Positions 55,501 to 59,584 of a stretch of DNA of 64,000 bases are shown one piece after another. The position numbers and the translations under genes are program-made. The stretch is from NCBI RefSeq assembly GCF_902635505.1, contig NC_045432.1, positions 5,081,275 through 5,145,274 of the forward strand. The letters run 5' to 3'. The number at the start of each line of letters is the position of its first letter. Position 1 is the first letter of the stretch. The notes under the pieces were generated by a model that was not told where the DNA came from, made no database searches, and worked only from the letters and a program-made list of their open reading frames with translations. The DNA comes from Sarcophilus harrisii (taxonomy: Eukaryota; Chordata; Mammalia; Dasyuromorphia; Dasyuridae).

Positions 55501-57239
55501 GGCTACCGGGTGACCTACACGCCCATGGCGCCTGGCAGTTACCTCATCTCCATCAAGTATGGAGGCCCCTACCACATCGTGGGCAGCCCTTTCAAGGCCA
55601 AAGTCACAGGTGCGGACTCCGATTCCCCCCGCCCCCAGCCTTGGATCCCCTCTTTTTTCTCGCATTCTCACATGCCATCTGCCCCATAGGTCCCCGACTG
55701 GTCAGCAGCCACAGTCTCCACGAGACGTCATCGGTGTTTGTCGACTCGGTAACCAAAGGTGAAGCGCCCCTGCAGTCCCGGGCCCTGCCCAAGCTCCATT
55801 CCGATGCCAGCAAGGTGGTGGCCAAGGGCCTGGGGCTCAGCAAGGCCTTTGTGGGCCAGAAGAACTCTTTCACTGTGGACTGCAGCAAAGCAGGCATGCG
55901 TGGGGAGTGGGCCAGCAACTTGGGGAAAAGGGATTCTGGGACTGGGAGCGGAAATCGGGGTCCAAAATGACTCCCTGGGCGAGGTGCTTTCCCTTCTTGT
56001 GGGGCCCAGAAAGTAGAAGAACTTTAAGGGGAAGCAGGGGATTCGAACAGTAGGTATTTAATCAGTGCTTCTTGACAAGAGTGGGAACCTAGTCTTCTGG
56101 GGTTACCTGGGGCACTGTCAAGAAGCATTAACTAAGCACCTACTGTGTGTGCTACACTGATCCAAAGCAAAGGAGCCCCAGCCCTGAAGGAGCTTACATT
56201 AAGGGGGGAGACCACGTGTAGGCGGCCCCTCACCAGGGCTGAATGCACAGTGAGCAGAGGGAAGGTTCTGACATAAAAGGAGTGGGAGAAGGCCGCCCGC
56301 ACGACGTGCCGGCTTAGTCGGGCCTTAAAAGCAAGCCAGGGAGGTCAGGACTTGGAGCAGAGGAGGGAAAGTGTTCCAGACCTGGAGGACAGTTGGAGAG
56401 AACACCTGGAGCTGAGAGGGAGAGAGGGCCTTCCCAGGATGGAGCCCTGAGGGACAGTTACAGGGCCAGATCTGCAGGGACAGCCAGAAAAGGAGACGGA
56501 AGGGGCGGAGAGGAAGGGGGTAGGGGAATGCGGGGGGGGGGGACTCCAGACCAGTTTTTTATCCAGGCCGATCCTTTCAGGGAAATGATTCGCTATTCCC
56601 AGACAGAAGGGAGAATTGGGGGGGGGGGGGGGGGGGGGAACGGTGAGCATTTATGGGACACCTATTGTGTGCCAGGGGCTGTGCTGAGTTTTACGATTGT
56701 TATCTCATTTGAGCCTCTCAACAGCCCTGGCAGAAGGTGCTCCGGGCACATGGGAGGTGACCCGCATAGTGAGACCAACTAAGGCCAGATCTTCGCAACT
56801 CCTTCCCTGAGCTCTGCTCATCGTGGCCCTCCCTAAGTTCCCAGGAGGGAAGCATTCGTGATCCCTTGTGTGTGTTTATCACGGCCACCTCCCTCCACCA
56901 CGGCCGGGCCGGCCGATTTCAGCCCTGTGCCTTCTGGTCTGGAAAGCCGGCTCGTTGAGGGTGTGTCCTGAGGCCCCCGGTGCTCAGCACCGGGGCTCCC
57001 TGGATGTTGTGGGGCCAGAAGAGATGTCTGAGCTCTCTCTCTTTCTCTTAGGTAATAATATCCTCATGGTGGGGGTCCAGGGCCCCAAGACCCCCTGCGA
57101 GGAGATCTTGGTGAAGCACGTCAGTGGCGGCCTCTACACCATCACCTACCTGCTCAAGGAGAAGGGCGACTATACCCTCATGGTCATGTGGGGCGAGGAG
57201 CACATCCCAGGGAGCCCCTATCACATCACCATGCCCTGA
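12667..57239 (+). CDS. FLNA: Filamin A, complete gene span from start to stop codon
   Basis: Filamin A is a cytoplasmic homodimer that crosslinks actin filaments into orthogonal networks and scaffolds integrins, GPIb-alpha, small GTPases and many signalling proteins. I placed 47 coding exons by AG/GT boundaries and phase; they sum to 7968 bases, 2655 residues plus stop, against 2647 for the long human isoform as I recall it. The +8 difference is explained by about nine extra residues in the N-terminal Ala/Gly tail and one fewer in hinge 1. Order: tail (1-50), CH1 (about 52-158), CH2 (175-278), Ig repeats 1-15, hinge 1 (about 1750-1786), Ig 16-23, hinge 2 (about 2525-2561), Ig 24. The choice of FLNA over FLNB or FLNC rests on near-identity throughout and on the 8-residue microexon. 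No frame break was found; only the last-intron donor departs from GT. Confidence 0.98.
14886..14948. repeat. Short minisatellite, about 26-27-base unit
   Basis: TCCATGTCCCAGCACCCGCC occurs twice, head to tail, followed by a third partial copy (TCCATGCCCC). Units end CCCACTCA and CGCTCG. Confidence 0.8.
15429..15438. promoter_or_regulatory. CArG box CCATATAAGG, putative SRF site
   Basis: A perfect CC(A/T)6GG in the first intron of FLNA, followed by CTAAAAAATG, which resembles a MEF2 site but misses the consensus end. FLNA is a known SRF/MRTF target gene (established knowledge); occupancy here is inference. Confidence 0.5.
15805..15846. repeat. CA dinucleotide repeat
   Basis: Pure (AC) run of about 12 units, then ATGC, (AC)4 and CGCGC. 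Intronic. Confidence 0.9.
16666..16675. promoter_or_regulatory. CArG box CCTTATATGG, second putative SRF site
   Basis: A second perfect CC(A/T)6GG, 1.2 kb downstream of the first in the same intron. Two perfect sites in a GC-rich intron are more than base composition leads one to expect. Confidence 0.45.
18765..18905 (-). mobile_element. MIR SINE, antisense
   Basis: ATCCTTATAACCTTGTGAGG, GATGAGAAAATGGGG and GACAGGGTCACTTAGCTAGT match the reverse of the MIR core. Confidence 0.65.
19100..19195 (+). mobile_element. LINE-2 3' tail
   Basis: GGGAAGGGACGGTGACTTTG, then GCACTTAGCCTGGCACCCAG and TTGGTGCTTAATCGGTGCTTG correspond to the L2 end (GCACATAGTAGGTGCTTAATAAATGCTTG). It sits about 100 bases before FLNA coding exon 2. 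Confidence 0.65.
19299..19547 (+). CDS. FLNA: FLNA coding exon 2: end of CH1, linker, start of CH2
   Basis: Residues 134-216, phase 1 to phase 1. It reads [20 protein letters not shown], then the acidic linker [15 protein letters not shown], then the CH2 start [17 protein letters not shown]. The acceptor is CCCTGTAG and the donor CCAG/GTGAGA. Confidence 0.98.
19890..19987 (+). CDS. FLNA: FLNA coding exon 3: CH2
   Basis: Residues 217-249 of the second calponin-homology domain: [20 protein letters not shown] and ADDWLGIPQ. Phase 1 to phase 0; acceptor CGCTGCAG, donor GCAG/GTACGA. Confidence 0.98.
20055..20170 (-). mobile_element. MIR SINE fragment, antisense
   Basis: GAGAGGGACCTCGGAGGCCA, GGGGGAAACTGAGGCCCAGA and the end near GGGCCAAGTGCC are MIR-like. 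Lies between FLNA coding exons 3 and 4. Confidence 0.55.
20288..20435 (+). CDS. FLNA: FLNA coding exon 4: end of CH2, start of Ig repeat 1
   Basis: Residues 250-298. It starts [20 protein letters not shown], the last CH2 helices that close the actin-binding domain, and ends in the first Ig repeat at ARAYGPG. Phase 0 to phase 1. Confidence 0.98.
20854..20972 (+). CDS. FLNA: FLNA coding exon 5: Ig repeat 1
   Basis: Residues 299-338: [18 protein letters not shown] and [18 protein letters not shown]. Phase 1 to phase 0, donor GAG/GTAGGT. Confidence 0.98.
21157..21234 (+). CDS. FLNA: FLNA coding exon 6: Ig repeat 1
   Basis: Exactly 26 codons, residues 339-364, [19 protein letters not shown] to GTHK. 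Phase 0 at both ends, so skipping it would keep the frame but remove central strands of Ig 1. Confidence 0.98.
21330..21492 (+). CDS. FLNA: FLNA coding exon 7: end of Ig 1, start of Ig 2
   Basis: Residues 365-418: [20 protein letters not shown], then [20 protein letters not shown]. Phase 0 to phase 1. The AGxxIxxSPFxV strand is the hallmark end of a filamin repeat. Confidence 0.98.
22107..22307 (+). CDS. FLNA: FLNA coding exon 8: Ig repeat 2 into repeat 3
   Basis: Residues 419-485: [19 protein letters not shown] to [16 protein letters not shown]. Phase 1 to phase 1. The neighbouring intron positions match the known FLNA pattern. Confidence 0.98.
23123..23260 (+). CDS. FLNA: FLNA coding exon 9: Ig repeat 3
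   Basis: Residues 486-531: [20 protein letters not shown] and [19 protein letters not shown]. Phase 1 to phase 1; donor CCCA/GTAAGT. Confidence 0.98.
24410..24572 (+). mobile_element. Marsupial CORE-type SINE with TA-rich tail
   Basis: Starts GGGGGCAGCTAGGTAGTGCA, continues GTGAATAGAGCCCTG, GGACCTGAGTTCAAACCTGG and CTAGCTATGTGACCCTGAAG, and ends AACCCCAGTTGGCTCAC followed by A-rich and (TA)n DNA. Good marsupial-type match. It lies in the intron before FLNA coding exon 10. Confidence 0.85.
24790..24913 (+). CDS. FLNA: FLNA coding exon 10: Ig repeat 3
   Basis: Residues 532-572: [20 protein letters not shown] to TWGGQNISR. Phase 1 to phase 2; the next exon supplies the last base of the serine in the SPFEV strand. 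Confidence 0.98.
25045..25195 (-). mobile_element. MIR SINE, antisense
   Basis: TCTCCTTCGAGTTTTACTCC, AAATGGGGAAACCGAAGTTT and CAGATTACAGAGCTAGCAAG match the reverse of a MIR copy. Confidence 0.6.
25386..25522 (+). CDS. FLNA: FLNA coding exon 11: end of Ig 3, start of Ig 4
   Basis: Residues 573-618: [20 protein letters not shown] then [20 protein letters not shown]. Phase 2 to phase 1; donor CTGG/GTATGT. Confidence 0.98.
25921..26114 (+). CDS. FLNA: FLNA coding exon 12: Ig repeat 4
   Basis: Residues 619-683: [20 protein letters not shown] to [19 protein letters not shown]. Phase 1 to phase 0. Confidence 0.98.
26701..26814 (+). CDS. FLNA: FLNA coding exon 13: start of Ig repeat 5
   Basis: Thirty-eight codons, residues 684-721: [38 protein letters not shown]. 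Phase 0 at both ends. Confidence 0.98.
26900..27043 (+). CDS. FLNA: FLNA coding exon 14: Ig repeat 5
   Basis: Forty-eight codons, residues 722-769: [20 protein letters not shown] to [14 protein letters not shown]. Phase 0 at both ends; donor CGG/GTAAGC. Confidence 0.98.
27770..28140 (+). mobile_element. Decayed LINE-2 3' region
   Basis: TGACTCTCCTCACCGACTCT, GACCAAATTGGCTTAGTGCC and CCTGCCCCATGCATGGAGTG line up with the L2 stretch that normally reads CCTTCACACACTCT, CCAAACTGG and CCCCCATGCCTGGAATGC. Ends about 10 bases before FLNA coding exon 15. Confidence 0.55.
28149..28272 (+). CDS. FLNA: FLNA coding exon 15: end of Ig 5, start of Ig 6
   Basis: Residues 770-810: [39 protein letters not shown]. 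Phase 0 to phase 1. Confidence 0.98.
28670..28830 (+). CDS. FLNA: FLNA coding exon 16: Ig repeat 6
   Basis: Residues 811-864: [20 protein letters not shown] to [11 protein letters not shown]. Phase 1 to phase 0. Confidence 0.98.
29321..29411 (+). CDS. FLNA: FLNA coding exon 17: end of Ig 6, start of Ig 7
   Basis: Residues 865-894: [20 protein letters not shown] then AEGPGLSRN. Phase 0 to phase 1, donor AATG/GTGAGT. Confidence 0.98.
29677..29846 (+). CDS. FLNA: FLNA coding exon 18: Ig repeat 7
   Basis: Residues 895-951: [20 protein letters not shown] to [12 protein letters not shown]. Phase 1 to phase 0. Human has FSGLTKG where this reads FTGPAKG, a small divergent loop. Confidence 0.98.
30405..30522 (+). 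CDS. FLNA: FLNA coding exon 19: end of Ig 7, start of Ig 8
   Basis: Residues 952-990: [20 protein letters not shown] then [13 protein letters not shown]. Phase 0 to phase 1; donor GACA/GTGAGT. Confidence 0.98.
30806..31068 (+). CDS. FLNA: FLNA coding exon 20: Ig repeat 8
   Basis: Residues 991-1078: [20 protein letters not shown] to [19 protein letters not shown]. Phase 1 to phase 0; donor AAG/GTACTG. Confidence 0.98.
31085..31837 (-). mobile_element. LINE-2, antisense, 3' part
   Basis: The copy starts at its 3' tail (CCTACTAAGTGCCAAGACCT) and reads towards its coding part, GCCACTGGGGCGTCATCGTC and so on. It is cut by the SINE at 31838-32072 and resumes after it. Confidence 0.65.
31838..32072 (+). 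mobile_element. Marsupial CORE-SINE (MAR1-type) inserted in an L2 copy
   Basis: GAGTGCTGGGCCAGAGGTCA, GAGTTCAAATCCAGCCTCAG, CCTCAATTTCCTCATCTGTA, CTCCAGTATCCCCGCCAAGA and AAAACCCCAAAGGGGGTCAT, ending GAAAAACAACATG, in full MAR1 order. It is less decayed than its L2 host. Confidence 0.85.
32073..32640 (-). mobile_element. LINE-2, antisense, reverse-transcriptase part
   Basis: Continues the copy broken at 31838. On the - strand, around 32150-32215, the translated order GSH-F-HH-DDSQ matches the L2 RT stretch that normally contains the YADD motif. Old and full of breaks. Confidence 0.65.
33092..33689 (+). CDS. FLNA: FLNA coding exon 21: Ig repeats 9 and 10, start of 11
   Basis: The largest exon, 598 bases, residues 1079-1277, phase 0 to phase 1. 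It carries two nearly whole Ig repeats without an intron: [20 protein letters not shown] begins repeat 9, [17 protein letters not shown] begins repeat 10, and [15 protein letters not shown] begins repeat 11. Other repeats are split over two to four exons. Confidence 0.98.
35257..35430 (+). CDS. FLNA: FLNA coding exon 22: Ig repeat 11
   Basis: Residues 1278-1335: [20 protein letters not shown] to [11 protein letters not shown]. Phase 1 to phase 1. Confidence 0.98.
35568..35730 (+). CDS. FLNA: FLNA coding exon 23: end of Ig 11, start of Ig 12
   Basis: Residues 1336-1389: [20 protein letters not shown], then [19 protein letters not shown]. Phase 1 to phase 2. It is followed by a short 95-base intron. 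Confidence 0.98.
35826..35986 (+). CDS. FLNA: FLNA coding exon 24: Ig repeat 12
   Basis: Residues 1390-1443: [20 protein letters not shown] to [10 protein letters not shown]. Phase 2 to phase 1; donor CCAG/GTAATA is weaker than its neighbours. Confidence 0.98.
36490..36660 (+). CDS. FLNA: FLNA coding exon 25: end of Ig 12, start of Ig 13
   Basis: Residues 1444-1500: [38 protein letters not shown]. Phase 1 to phase 1. Confidence 0.98.
36770..37015 (-). mobile_element. MIR/L2-tail-type SINE, antisense
   Basis: GCATTTATTAAGTTCTTACC, AGATGAGGGAACTGAGGCAG, GGGTTATGACTTGTCCAGGA and CTAGTAAGTGTCTGAG are the reverse core of a MIR3-like SINE with its L2-type tail first. Confidence 0.7.
37449..37572 (+). 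CDS. FLNA: FLNA coding exon 26: Ig repeat 13
   Basis: Residues 1501-1541: [20 protein letters not shown] to [10 protein letters not shown]. Phase 1 to phase 2. Confidence 0.98.
37970..38126 (+). CDS. FLNA: FLNA coding exon 27: end of Ig 13, start of Ig 14
   Basis: Residues 1542-1594: [40 protein letters not shown]. Phase 2 to phase 0; donor ACG/GTGGGT. Confidence 0.98.
38941..38965. repeat. Perfect inverted repeat, 11-base stem, 3-base loop
   Basis: AATCCCTGACT, CCA, AGTCAGGGATT. Intronic, about 220 bases upstream of FLNA coding exon 28. Part of it may derive from a SINE core. Confidence 0.9.
39187..39376 (+). CDS. FLNA: FLNA coding exon 28: Ig repeat 14
   Basis: Residues 1595-1657: [20 protein letters not shown] to GDASKCTVT. 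Phase 0 to phase 1. Joining straight to coding exon 30 keeps the frame and skips the microexon. Confidence 0.98.
39655..39678 (+). CDS. FLNA: FLNA coding exon 29: 24-base alternative microexon
   Basis: Eight codons read VSIGGHGL with split codons at both ends (phase 1 to phase 1). From established knowledge this segment separates the long and short human FLNA isoforms and lies in the linker between Ig 14 and Ig 15. Acceptor CACCTCAG follows a pyrimidine-rich tract; donor CTAG/GTAAGC. Confidence 0.93.
   Translation, partial: CQSEVTG
39679..42219 (+). other. FLNA: FLNA intron after the microexon
   Basis: A 2.5-kb intron separating the 24-base microexon from coding exon 30. GC-rich, with a decayed L2-like antisense stretch (about 40440-41030, weak), a perfect 12-base-stem inverted repeat at 41138-41167 and a CpG-rich patch near 41640-41800. 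Confidence 0.6.
41138..41167. repeat. Perfect inverted repeat, 12-base stem, 6-base loop
   Basis: GCACCCACTGTG, loop TGTGAG, then CACAGTGGGTGC. Lies in the intron downstream of the alternative FLNA microexon. Confidence 0.9.
42220..42467 (+). CDS. FLNA: FLNA coding exon 30: Ig repeat 15
   Basis: Residues 1666-1748: [20 protein letters not shown] to [10 protein letters not shown]. Phase 1 to phase 0. The last repeat of the rod 1 segment, just before hinge 1. Confidence 0.98.
43242..43334 (+). CDS. FLNA: FLNA coding exon 31: hinge 1
   Basis: Thirty-one codons, residues 1749-1779, phase 0 at both ends. It starts [16 protein letters not shown] and ends APGVQQPW. Hinge 1 is the flexible link between rods 1 and 2 and a calpain target. 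It is the most divergent coding exon besides the N-terminal tail and hinge 2, one residue shorter than human. Donor TGG/GTACGA. Confidence 0.95.
43855..43957 (+). CDS. FLNA: FLNA coding exon 32: start of Ig repeat 16
   Basis: Residues 1780-1813: [34 protein letters not shown]. Phase 0 to phase 1. Human has TSLRPF where this reads AGLRPF. Confidence 0.98.
44067..44207 (+). CDS. FLNA: FLNA coding exon 33: Ig repeat 16
   Basis: Residues 1814-1860: [20 protein letters not shown] to YDSMHIPG. Phase 1 to phase 1; preceded by a short 109-base intron. Confidence 0.98.
44411..44539 (+). CDS. FLNA: FLNA coding exon 34: end of Ig 16, start of Ig 17
   Basis: Residues 1861-1903: [38 protein letters not shown]. 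Phase 1 to phase 1. Ig 17 is the GPIb-alpha-binding repeat in the literature. Confidence 0.98.
46135..46370 (+). mobile_element. Marsupial MIR3/THER-like SINE
   Basis: GTGATCTGGTGAACTGAGAG, CTGGCCTTG, CACTGTGTAAACTGAGGCGA and CAGCACTCTGGGCAGCTCCC (normally CAGTGCTCTAGGCAACTC) identify the marsupial MIR3/THER-like form. Confidence 0.65.
46600..46720 (+). mobile_element. LINE-2 3' tail fragment
   Basis: GACAATGCGAGCTCCTCAAG then GAAAGGAACCCGTTGTGTGT resembles the L2 TTGTAAGCTCCTTGAGGGCAGG region. Confidence 0.45.
46866..47039 (+). CDS. FLNA: FLNA coding exon 35: Ig repeat 17
   Basis: Residues 1904-1961: [20 protein letters not shown] to [10 protein letters not shown]. Phase 1 to phase 1. It lies downstream of a 2.3-kb intron. 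Confidence 0.98.
47336..47497 (+). CDS. FLNA: FLNA coding exon 36: Ig repeat 18
   Basis: Residues 1962-2015: [20 protein letters not shown] to [11 protein letters not shown]. Phase 1 to phase 1. The donor is TTGG/GTTAGA, a weak match at the third intron base. Confidence 0.96.
48326..48529 (+). CDS. FLNA: FLNA coding exon 37: end of Ig 18, start of Ig 19
   Basis: Residues 2016-2083: [50 protein letters not shown]. Phase 1 to phase 1. Ig 19 is an integrin and migfilin contact in the literature. Confidence 0.98.
48619..48771 (+). CDS. FLNA: FLNA coding exon 38: Ig repeat 19
   Basis: Residues 2084-2134: [20 protein letters not shown] to [10 protein letters not shown]. Phase 1 to phase 1; preceded by an 89-base intron. 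Confidence 0.98.
49159..49281 (+). CDS. FLNA: FLNA coding exon 39: end of Ig 19, start of Ig 20, phosphosite
   Basis: Residues 2135-2175: [40 protein letters not shown]. The serine in RRRRAPSVA is residue 2160 here, equal to human Ser2152, the PKA/PAK/RSK site. Phase 1 to phase 1. Confidence 0.98.
49480..49516 (+). repeat. Run of 37 G
   Basis: Unbroken poly-G in the FLNA intron before coding exon 40. Either a G-quadruplex-prone run or a length error of the reads. Confidence 0.85.
49782..50048 (+). CDS. FLNA: FLNA coding exon 40: Ig repeat 20, start of Ig 21
   Basis: Residues 2176-2264: [53 protein letters not shown]. Phase 1 to phase 1. The last strand leads into Ig 21, the main integrin-tail-binding repeat. 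Confidence 0.98.
50845..50982 (+). CDS. FLNA: FLNA coding exon 41: Ig repeat 21
   Basis: Residues 2265-2310: [40 protein letters not shown]. This holds the strands C and D face used for beta-integrin tails. Phase 1 to phase 1. Confidence 0.98.
50983..52025 (+). other. FLNA: FLNA intron between coding exons 41 and 42
   Basis: A 1.04-kb intron. Its middle third is the minisatellite at 51290-51660; the rest is GC-rich with no further element recognised. Confidence 0.7.
51290..51660. repeat. GC-rich minisatellite, about 44-47-base unit, about 8 copies
   Basis: Each unit starts GGAGCCCCC, passes through ATCTGAAGGGGGAGACAAGG, and ends CCCCC...CTCTGG. About eight diverged copies head to tail. One unit near 51420-51480 carries an internal duplication of the GAAGGGGACAAG part. 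Confidence 0.85.
52026..52141 (+). CDS. FLNA: FLNA coding exon 42: end of Ig 21, start of Ig 22
   Basis: Residues 2311-2349: [35 protein letters not shown]. Phase 1 to phase 0. Confidence 0.98.
52789..52921 (+). CDS. FLNA: FLNA coding exon 43: Ig repeat 22
   Basis: Residues 2350-2393: [33 protein letters not shown]. Phase 0 to phase 1. Confidence 0.98.
53493..53669 (+). CDS. FLNA: FLNA coding exon 44: end of Ig 22, start of Ig 23
   Basis: Residues 2394-2452: [48 protein letters not shown]. Phase 1 to phase 1. Confidence 0.98.
53670..55390 (+). other. FLNA: FLNA intron between coding exons 44 and 45
   Basis: A 1.7-kb intron with ordinary GC-rich DNA. A weak MIR-like patch may lie near 54580-54720. 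I find no exon or regulatory motif I can support. Confidence 0.5.
55391..55609 (+). CDS. FLNA: FLNA coding exon 45: Ig repeat 23
   Basis: Residues 2453-2525: [49 protein letters not shown]. Phase 1 to phase 1. Confidence 0.98.
55690..55893 (+). CDS. FLNA: FLNA coding exon 46: hinge 2, start of Ig 24
   Basis: Residues 2526-2593, phase 1 to phase 1. [20 protein letters not shown] is followed by a divergent hinge 2 ([15 protein letters not shown] against a Gly/Pro-rich human sequence of the same length), then [20 protein letters not shown]. The end at 55893 needs a GC donor (CAG/GCATGC). A GT donor six bases later (55899/55900) would also keep the frame and add two residues. Confidence 0.93.
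56040..56500 (-). mobile_element. Decayed LINE-2 3' region, antisense
   Basis: AGAAGCATTAACTAAGCACC, TACTGTGTGTGCTACACTGA, CCCTGAAGGAGCTTACATTA and GAGGGAAAGTGTTCCAGACC follow the reverse of the L2 3' region in order. Confidence 0.65.
56640..56790 (-). mobile_element. MIR/L2-tail fragment, antisense
   Basis: GAGCATTTATGGGACACCTA, TTGTGTGCCAGGGGCTGTGC and ATCTCATTTGAGCCTCTCAA match the reverse tail and core of a MIR-type SINE. Confidence 0.6.
57052..57239 (+). CDS. FLNA: FLNA coding exon 47: Ig repeat 24, stop
   Basis: Residues 2594-2655: [52 protein letters not shown] then TGA at 57237-57239. Ig 24 is the dimerisation repeat, so this exon is needed for actin crosslinking. Confidence 0.98.
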
Positions 57240-57805
57240 GTCTCCCCCTTCCCTCCCAGCCCACACCACCCGCCTTCCACTGGCTCCTGACCCTCTTCCC
57301 TACCCCCAGTATTGACCTGTGGATCAGTTTACAAGGAGGAGAATTTACCTTCTTCCCGCACCTCCTCCCATCACTATTTTTCTAATCTTGTGTCCTCCCA
57401 GGCCCACCCTGGATTTGGCGTGGGTGGGGAAGCACCTCTGTACTCACAGAACCTCTCCCCCCGCGGTGGACGCCCCCTTGCTTCCGTGTTCACCCTTCCT
57501 GACCGGGGAGGGGGGGAGGGACGGCGGTTCTGGGCCTAGAACACGGCCCGGCACTGCTGCTGTACTACTGGCGCGGGCTAGGCCGCCGCCTTACCGAGGT
57601 GTCCCCGCTGGCTGCTTCCCGCTCCTTGCTCCAAACACCTCTCCGGCCCTTAGGCTCCGAAAACAGTTGGGTATTTTTTTTGTTTTGTTTTTGTTCTTCA
57701 TTTTTTTGTTTTATTTTGTTCAGATAGGTTTTGGGGGGAGGGGACATGCATCCGCCACTCCCTTTCCCGCCTGAAGGGGAATAAAGTTCTGCTCCAACTC
57801 TCCTC
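57240..57805 (+). other. FLNA: FLNA 3' UTR with polyadenylation signal
   Basis: The first AATAAA after the stop is at 57780-57785, in GGGGAATAAAGTTCTGCTCC, followed by TCT/TTGG-rich sequence suited to cleavage near 57800. That gives a 3' UTR of about 560 bases. A T-rich segment (57674-57722) lies just before the signal. Confidence 0.8.
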
Positions 57806-58299
57806 TTGGTCTGGGAGTTCCTCCTTTTTTGCGCCAGGGCTGAGGCCCGACGGAAGGAGAGGGGCAGCGGGAACGACGAGGACCCGTGTCTCTGGCGACT
57901 TGCACGGCTCTGGCTCTAAAGCCACCAGATCAGCCTCTGGAAGTGCTGCCAGTCGTCTTGGCCAGTTGCGAGTCTGAAGCCCCCTCCAGCTCCAGTGTCG
58001 CAGACTCTCTGCTTTGGAGCCAAGGGGCTTCTGGGAAGGCCTCTGGGGGTGTTCGGGGAGACCTAGAGTGAATATTCAGGAAGGAAGGAAGGAATGGGCT
58101 CCGTTCCCTAAGAGCCGCTGCATCTTTTCCACATGTTCCTCAACTTGCTGGGGGACCAGACAGCTGGGAAAGCTGGGTCACTGGAGGGGACTGGGAGCCG
58201 TGGGAGTGGGAGGTCTTCCCTTGGGACTAAGACTGGGCCACAGCTACCATCTGCTCCGTTCTGCCTGCCTGTGACCCTGTGGACCGTACCGCATCAGCG

Positions 58300-58478
58300 C
58301 TGTCCATGGGGTTTTCTTGGCAAAGTAGTTTGCCATTTCCTTCTGCAGCAGATTAAGACAAACGGGTGAAATGAATTGTCCAGGGTCACACAGCTAATAC
58401 ATGTCTGAGGCCAAACTTGAACTGGGGTCCTCCTGATTCCAGGCCCGGTGCTCTATCCACTGAGCCACCCAGCTGCCT
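58300..58478 (-). mobile_element. Marsupial CORE-SINE (MAR1-type), antisense
   Basis: GGGGTTTTCTTGGCAAAGTA, GTTTGCCATTTCCTTCTGCA, CAGGGTCACACAGCTAATAC and GGTGCTCTATCCACTGAGCC, ending CCCAGCTGCCT, give the complete reverse MAR1 order. The youngest-looking SINE here besides 24410 and 31838. Confidence 0.85.
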
Positions 58479-58879
58479 TGATAACTGCCCCAGCCTTCTC
58501 TAAATCTACACCAATAAGCCTTTCTCGTTTCCATCTCTACCCTGGCTGGGACTGGAGAGCGGAATAGTACCTCGATCGGGAGGCTTGGGTGACAAAGGGG
58601 GAGAAATTCACACCTTCAATTCGACAGCAAATATGAAAAGCCAAAAGGGTCCCTGGTCCCACTGCTGAGGATTTTATCAGCTGTTCAACCATTGGATGAG
58701 AGCCTTCTGAAATGGGAATTATTATACTGCCAGTCGTCTTAATTCAGAGACACTTCCCCCCCCCCCAAAAAAAAAAACCCAATGGCTGGTGTTGCAGTAA
58801 AAAGCCCTTTCATCGAGAAGAGGGGCAAGGAAGGACAGCACATTTTCTAACTAGACAGAAGCGTTGGGCGCTAGGCGAG

Positions 58880-59190
58880 GAGGAAAAAGGATTGCAGGGG
58901 TGGAAAGGGACACTTTTCAAAATAAACTTTTTACACAAGGAAGCTAACTCGCATCCCAGATACACAAGGAACCCATTCAACTCCGTAAAAACCATCTTGC
59001 AAAAGCTAAGAGACAAAAGGTCTCAAAACAATAAATTTACACTTACCAAGTACATGAAAAAATGCTCCCGAGAACTGATCATTCGAGAAATTCGACTGAA
59101 ACACGTCTCACCCCACACTCGTCAAGTTAGCAGAGGTGACGGGGATGGCGGAAGGCCTGCCGCCGTGGTCTGCCGGACCCGGTACAGGGT
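58880..59190 (+). mobile_element. L1 fragment, end of ORF2
   Basis: AAGTACATGAAAAAATGCTC, GATCATTCGAGAAATTCGAC and CACCCCACACTCGTCAAGTT follow the L1 ORF2 end in marsupial copies (CATATGAAAAAATGCTC, TTAGAGAAATGCAAATT, CCTCACACCTGTCAGATTGG). Frame broken. Confidence 0.65.
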
Positions 59191-59584
59191 ATCGCCGAAG
59201 CGGGCCGCGCCAGTGCCCGGAGACAGCTCTCGGGTCTCTCCCTCACGGAATGCGGGAGTGAGTAGGAGCGTTGGGGTACCCCTGAATGGGTACAACGAGC
59301 CGGCTACGCTGTACTTCCAAGAGCTCCGCTGTCATCAGCCGCACTCACTGTATTTCATTGCCTTGCCCCACTCCGCCCAGGAACAGCCCCATTTACTCTA
59401 GCTACCCTATGTCCCAAGCAATTTCCCCAATTGATGTGCCCGTGCTTGTGGGGAGGGGGCGGTAGAGGAGAGGAGAAAGGGGCTCAGCTAAAGACCAGAA
59501 GGACTCAGGCAGGCCCAACATACAGTGTTAACAGGTCAAGGAATGAGGGTGAGGAAGCACATAGAGCTGATGGAATCCAGGAAC

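Larger units (their letters stand above)
55894..57051 (+). other. FLNA: FLNA last intron
   Basis: A 1.16-kb intron that starts with GC instead of GT if the exon ends where human FLNA does. It holds an antisense L2 copy, a run of 21 G (56618-56638) and an antisense MIR/L2 tail. Confidence 0.7.

Noticed and set aside
12667-57239. The gene being FLNB or FLNC rather than FLNA
   Set aside because: The N-terminus, the VSIGGHGL microexon, hinge positions and nearly every exon follow FLNA; FLNC has a long insertion in Ig 20 that is absent here.
58712-59401. A 229-codon open frame 3' of FLNA that could be taken for a gene
   Set aside because: Its middle part matches the end of L1 ORF2 in another state of decay, and the rest has no recognisable domain.
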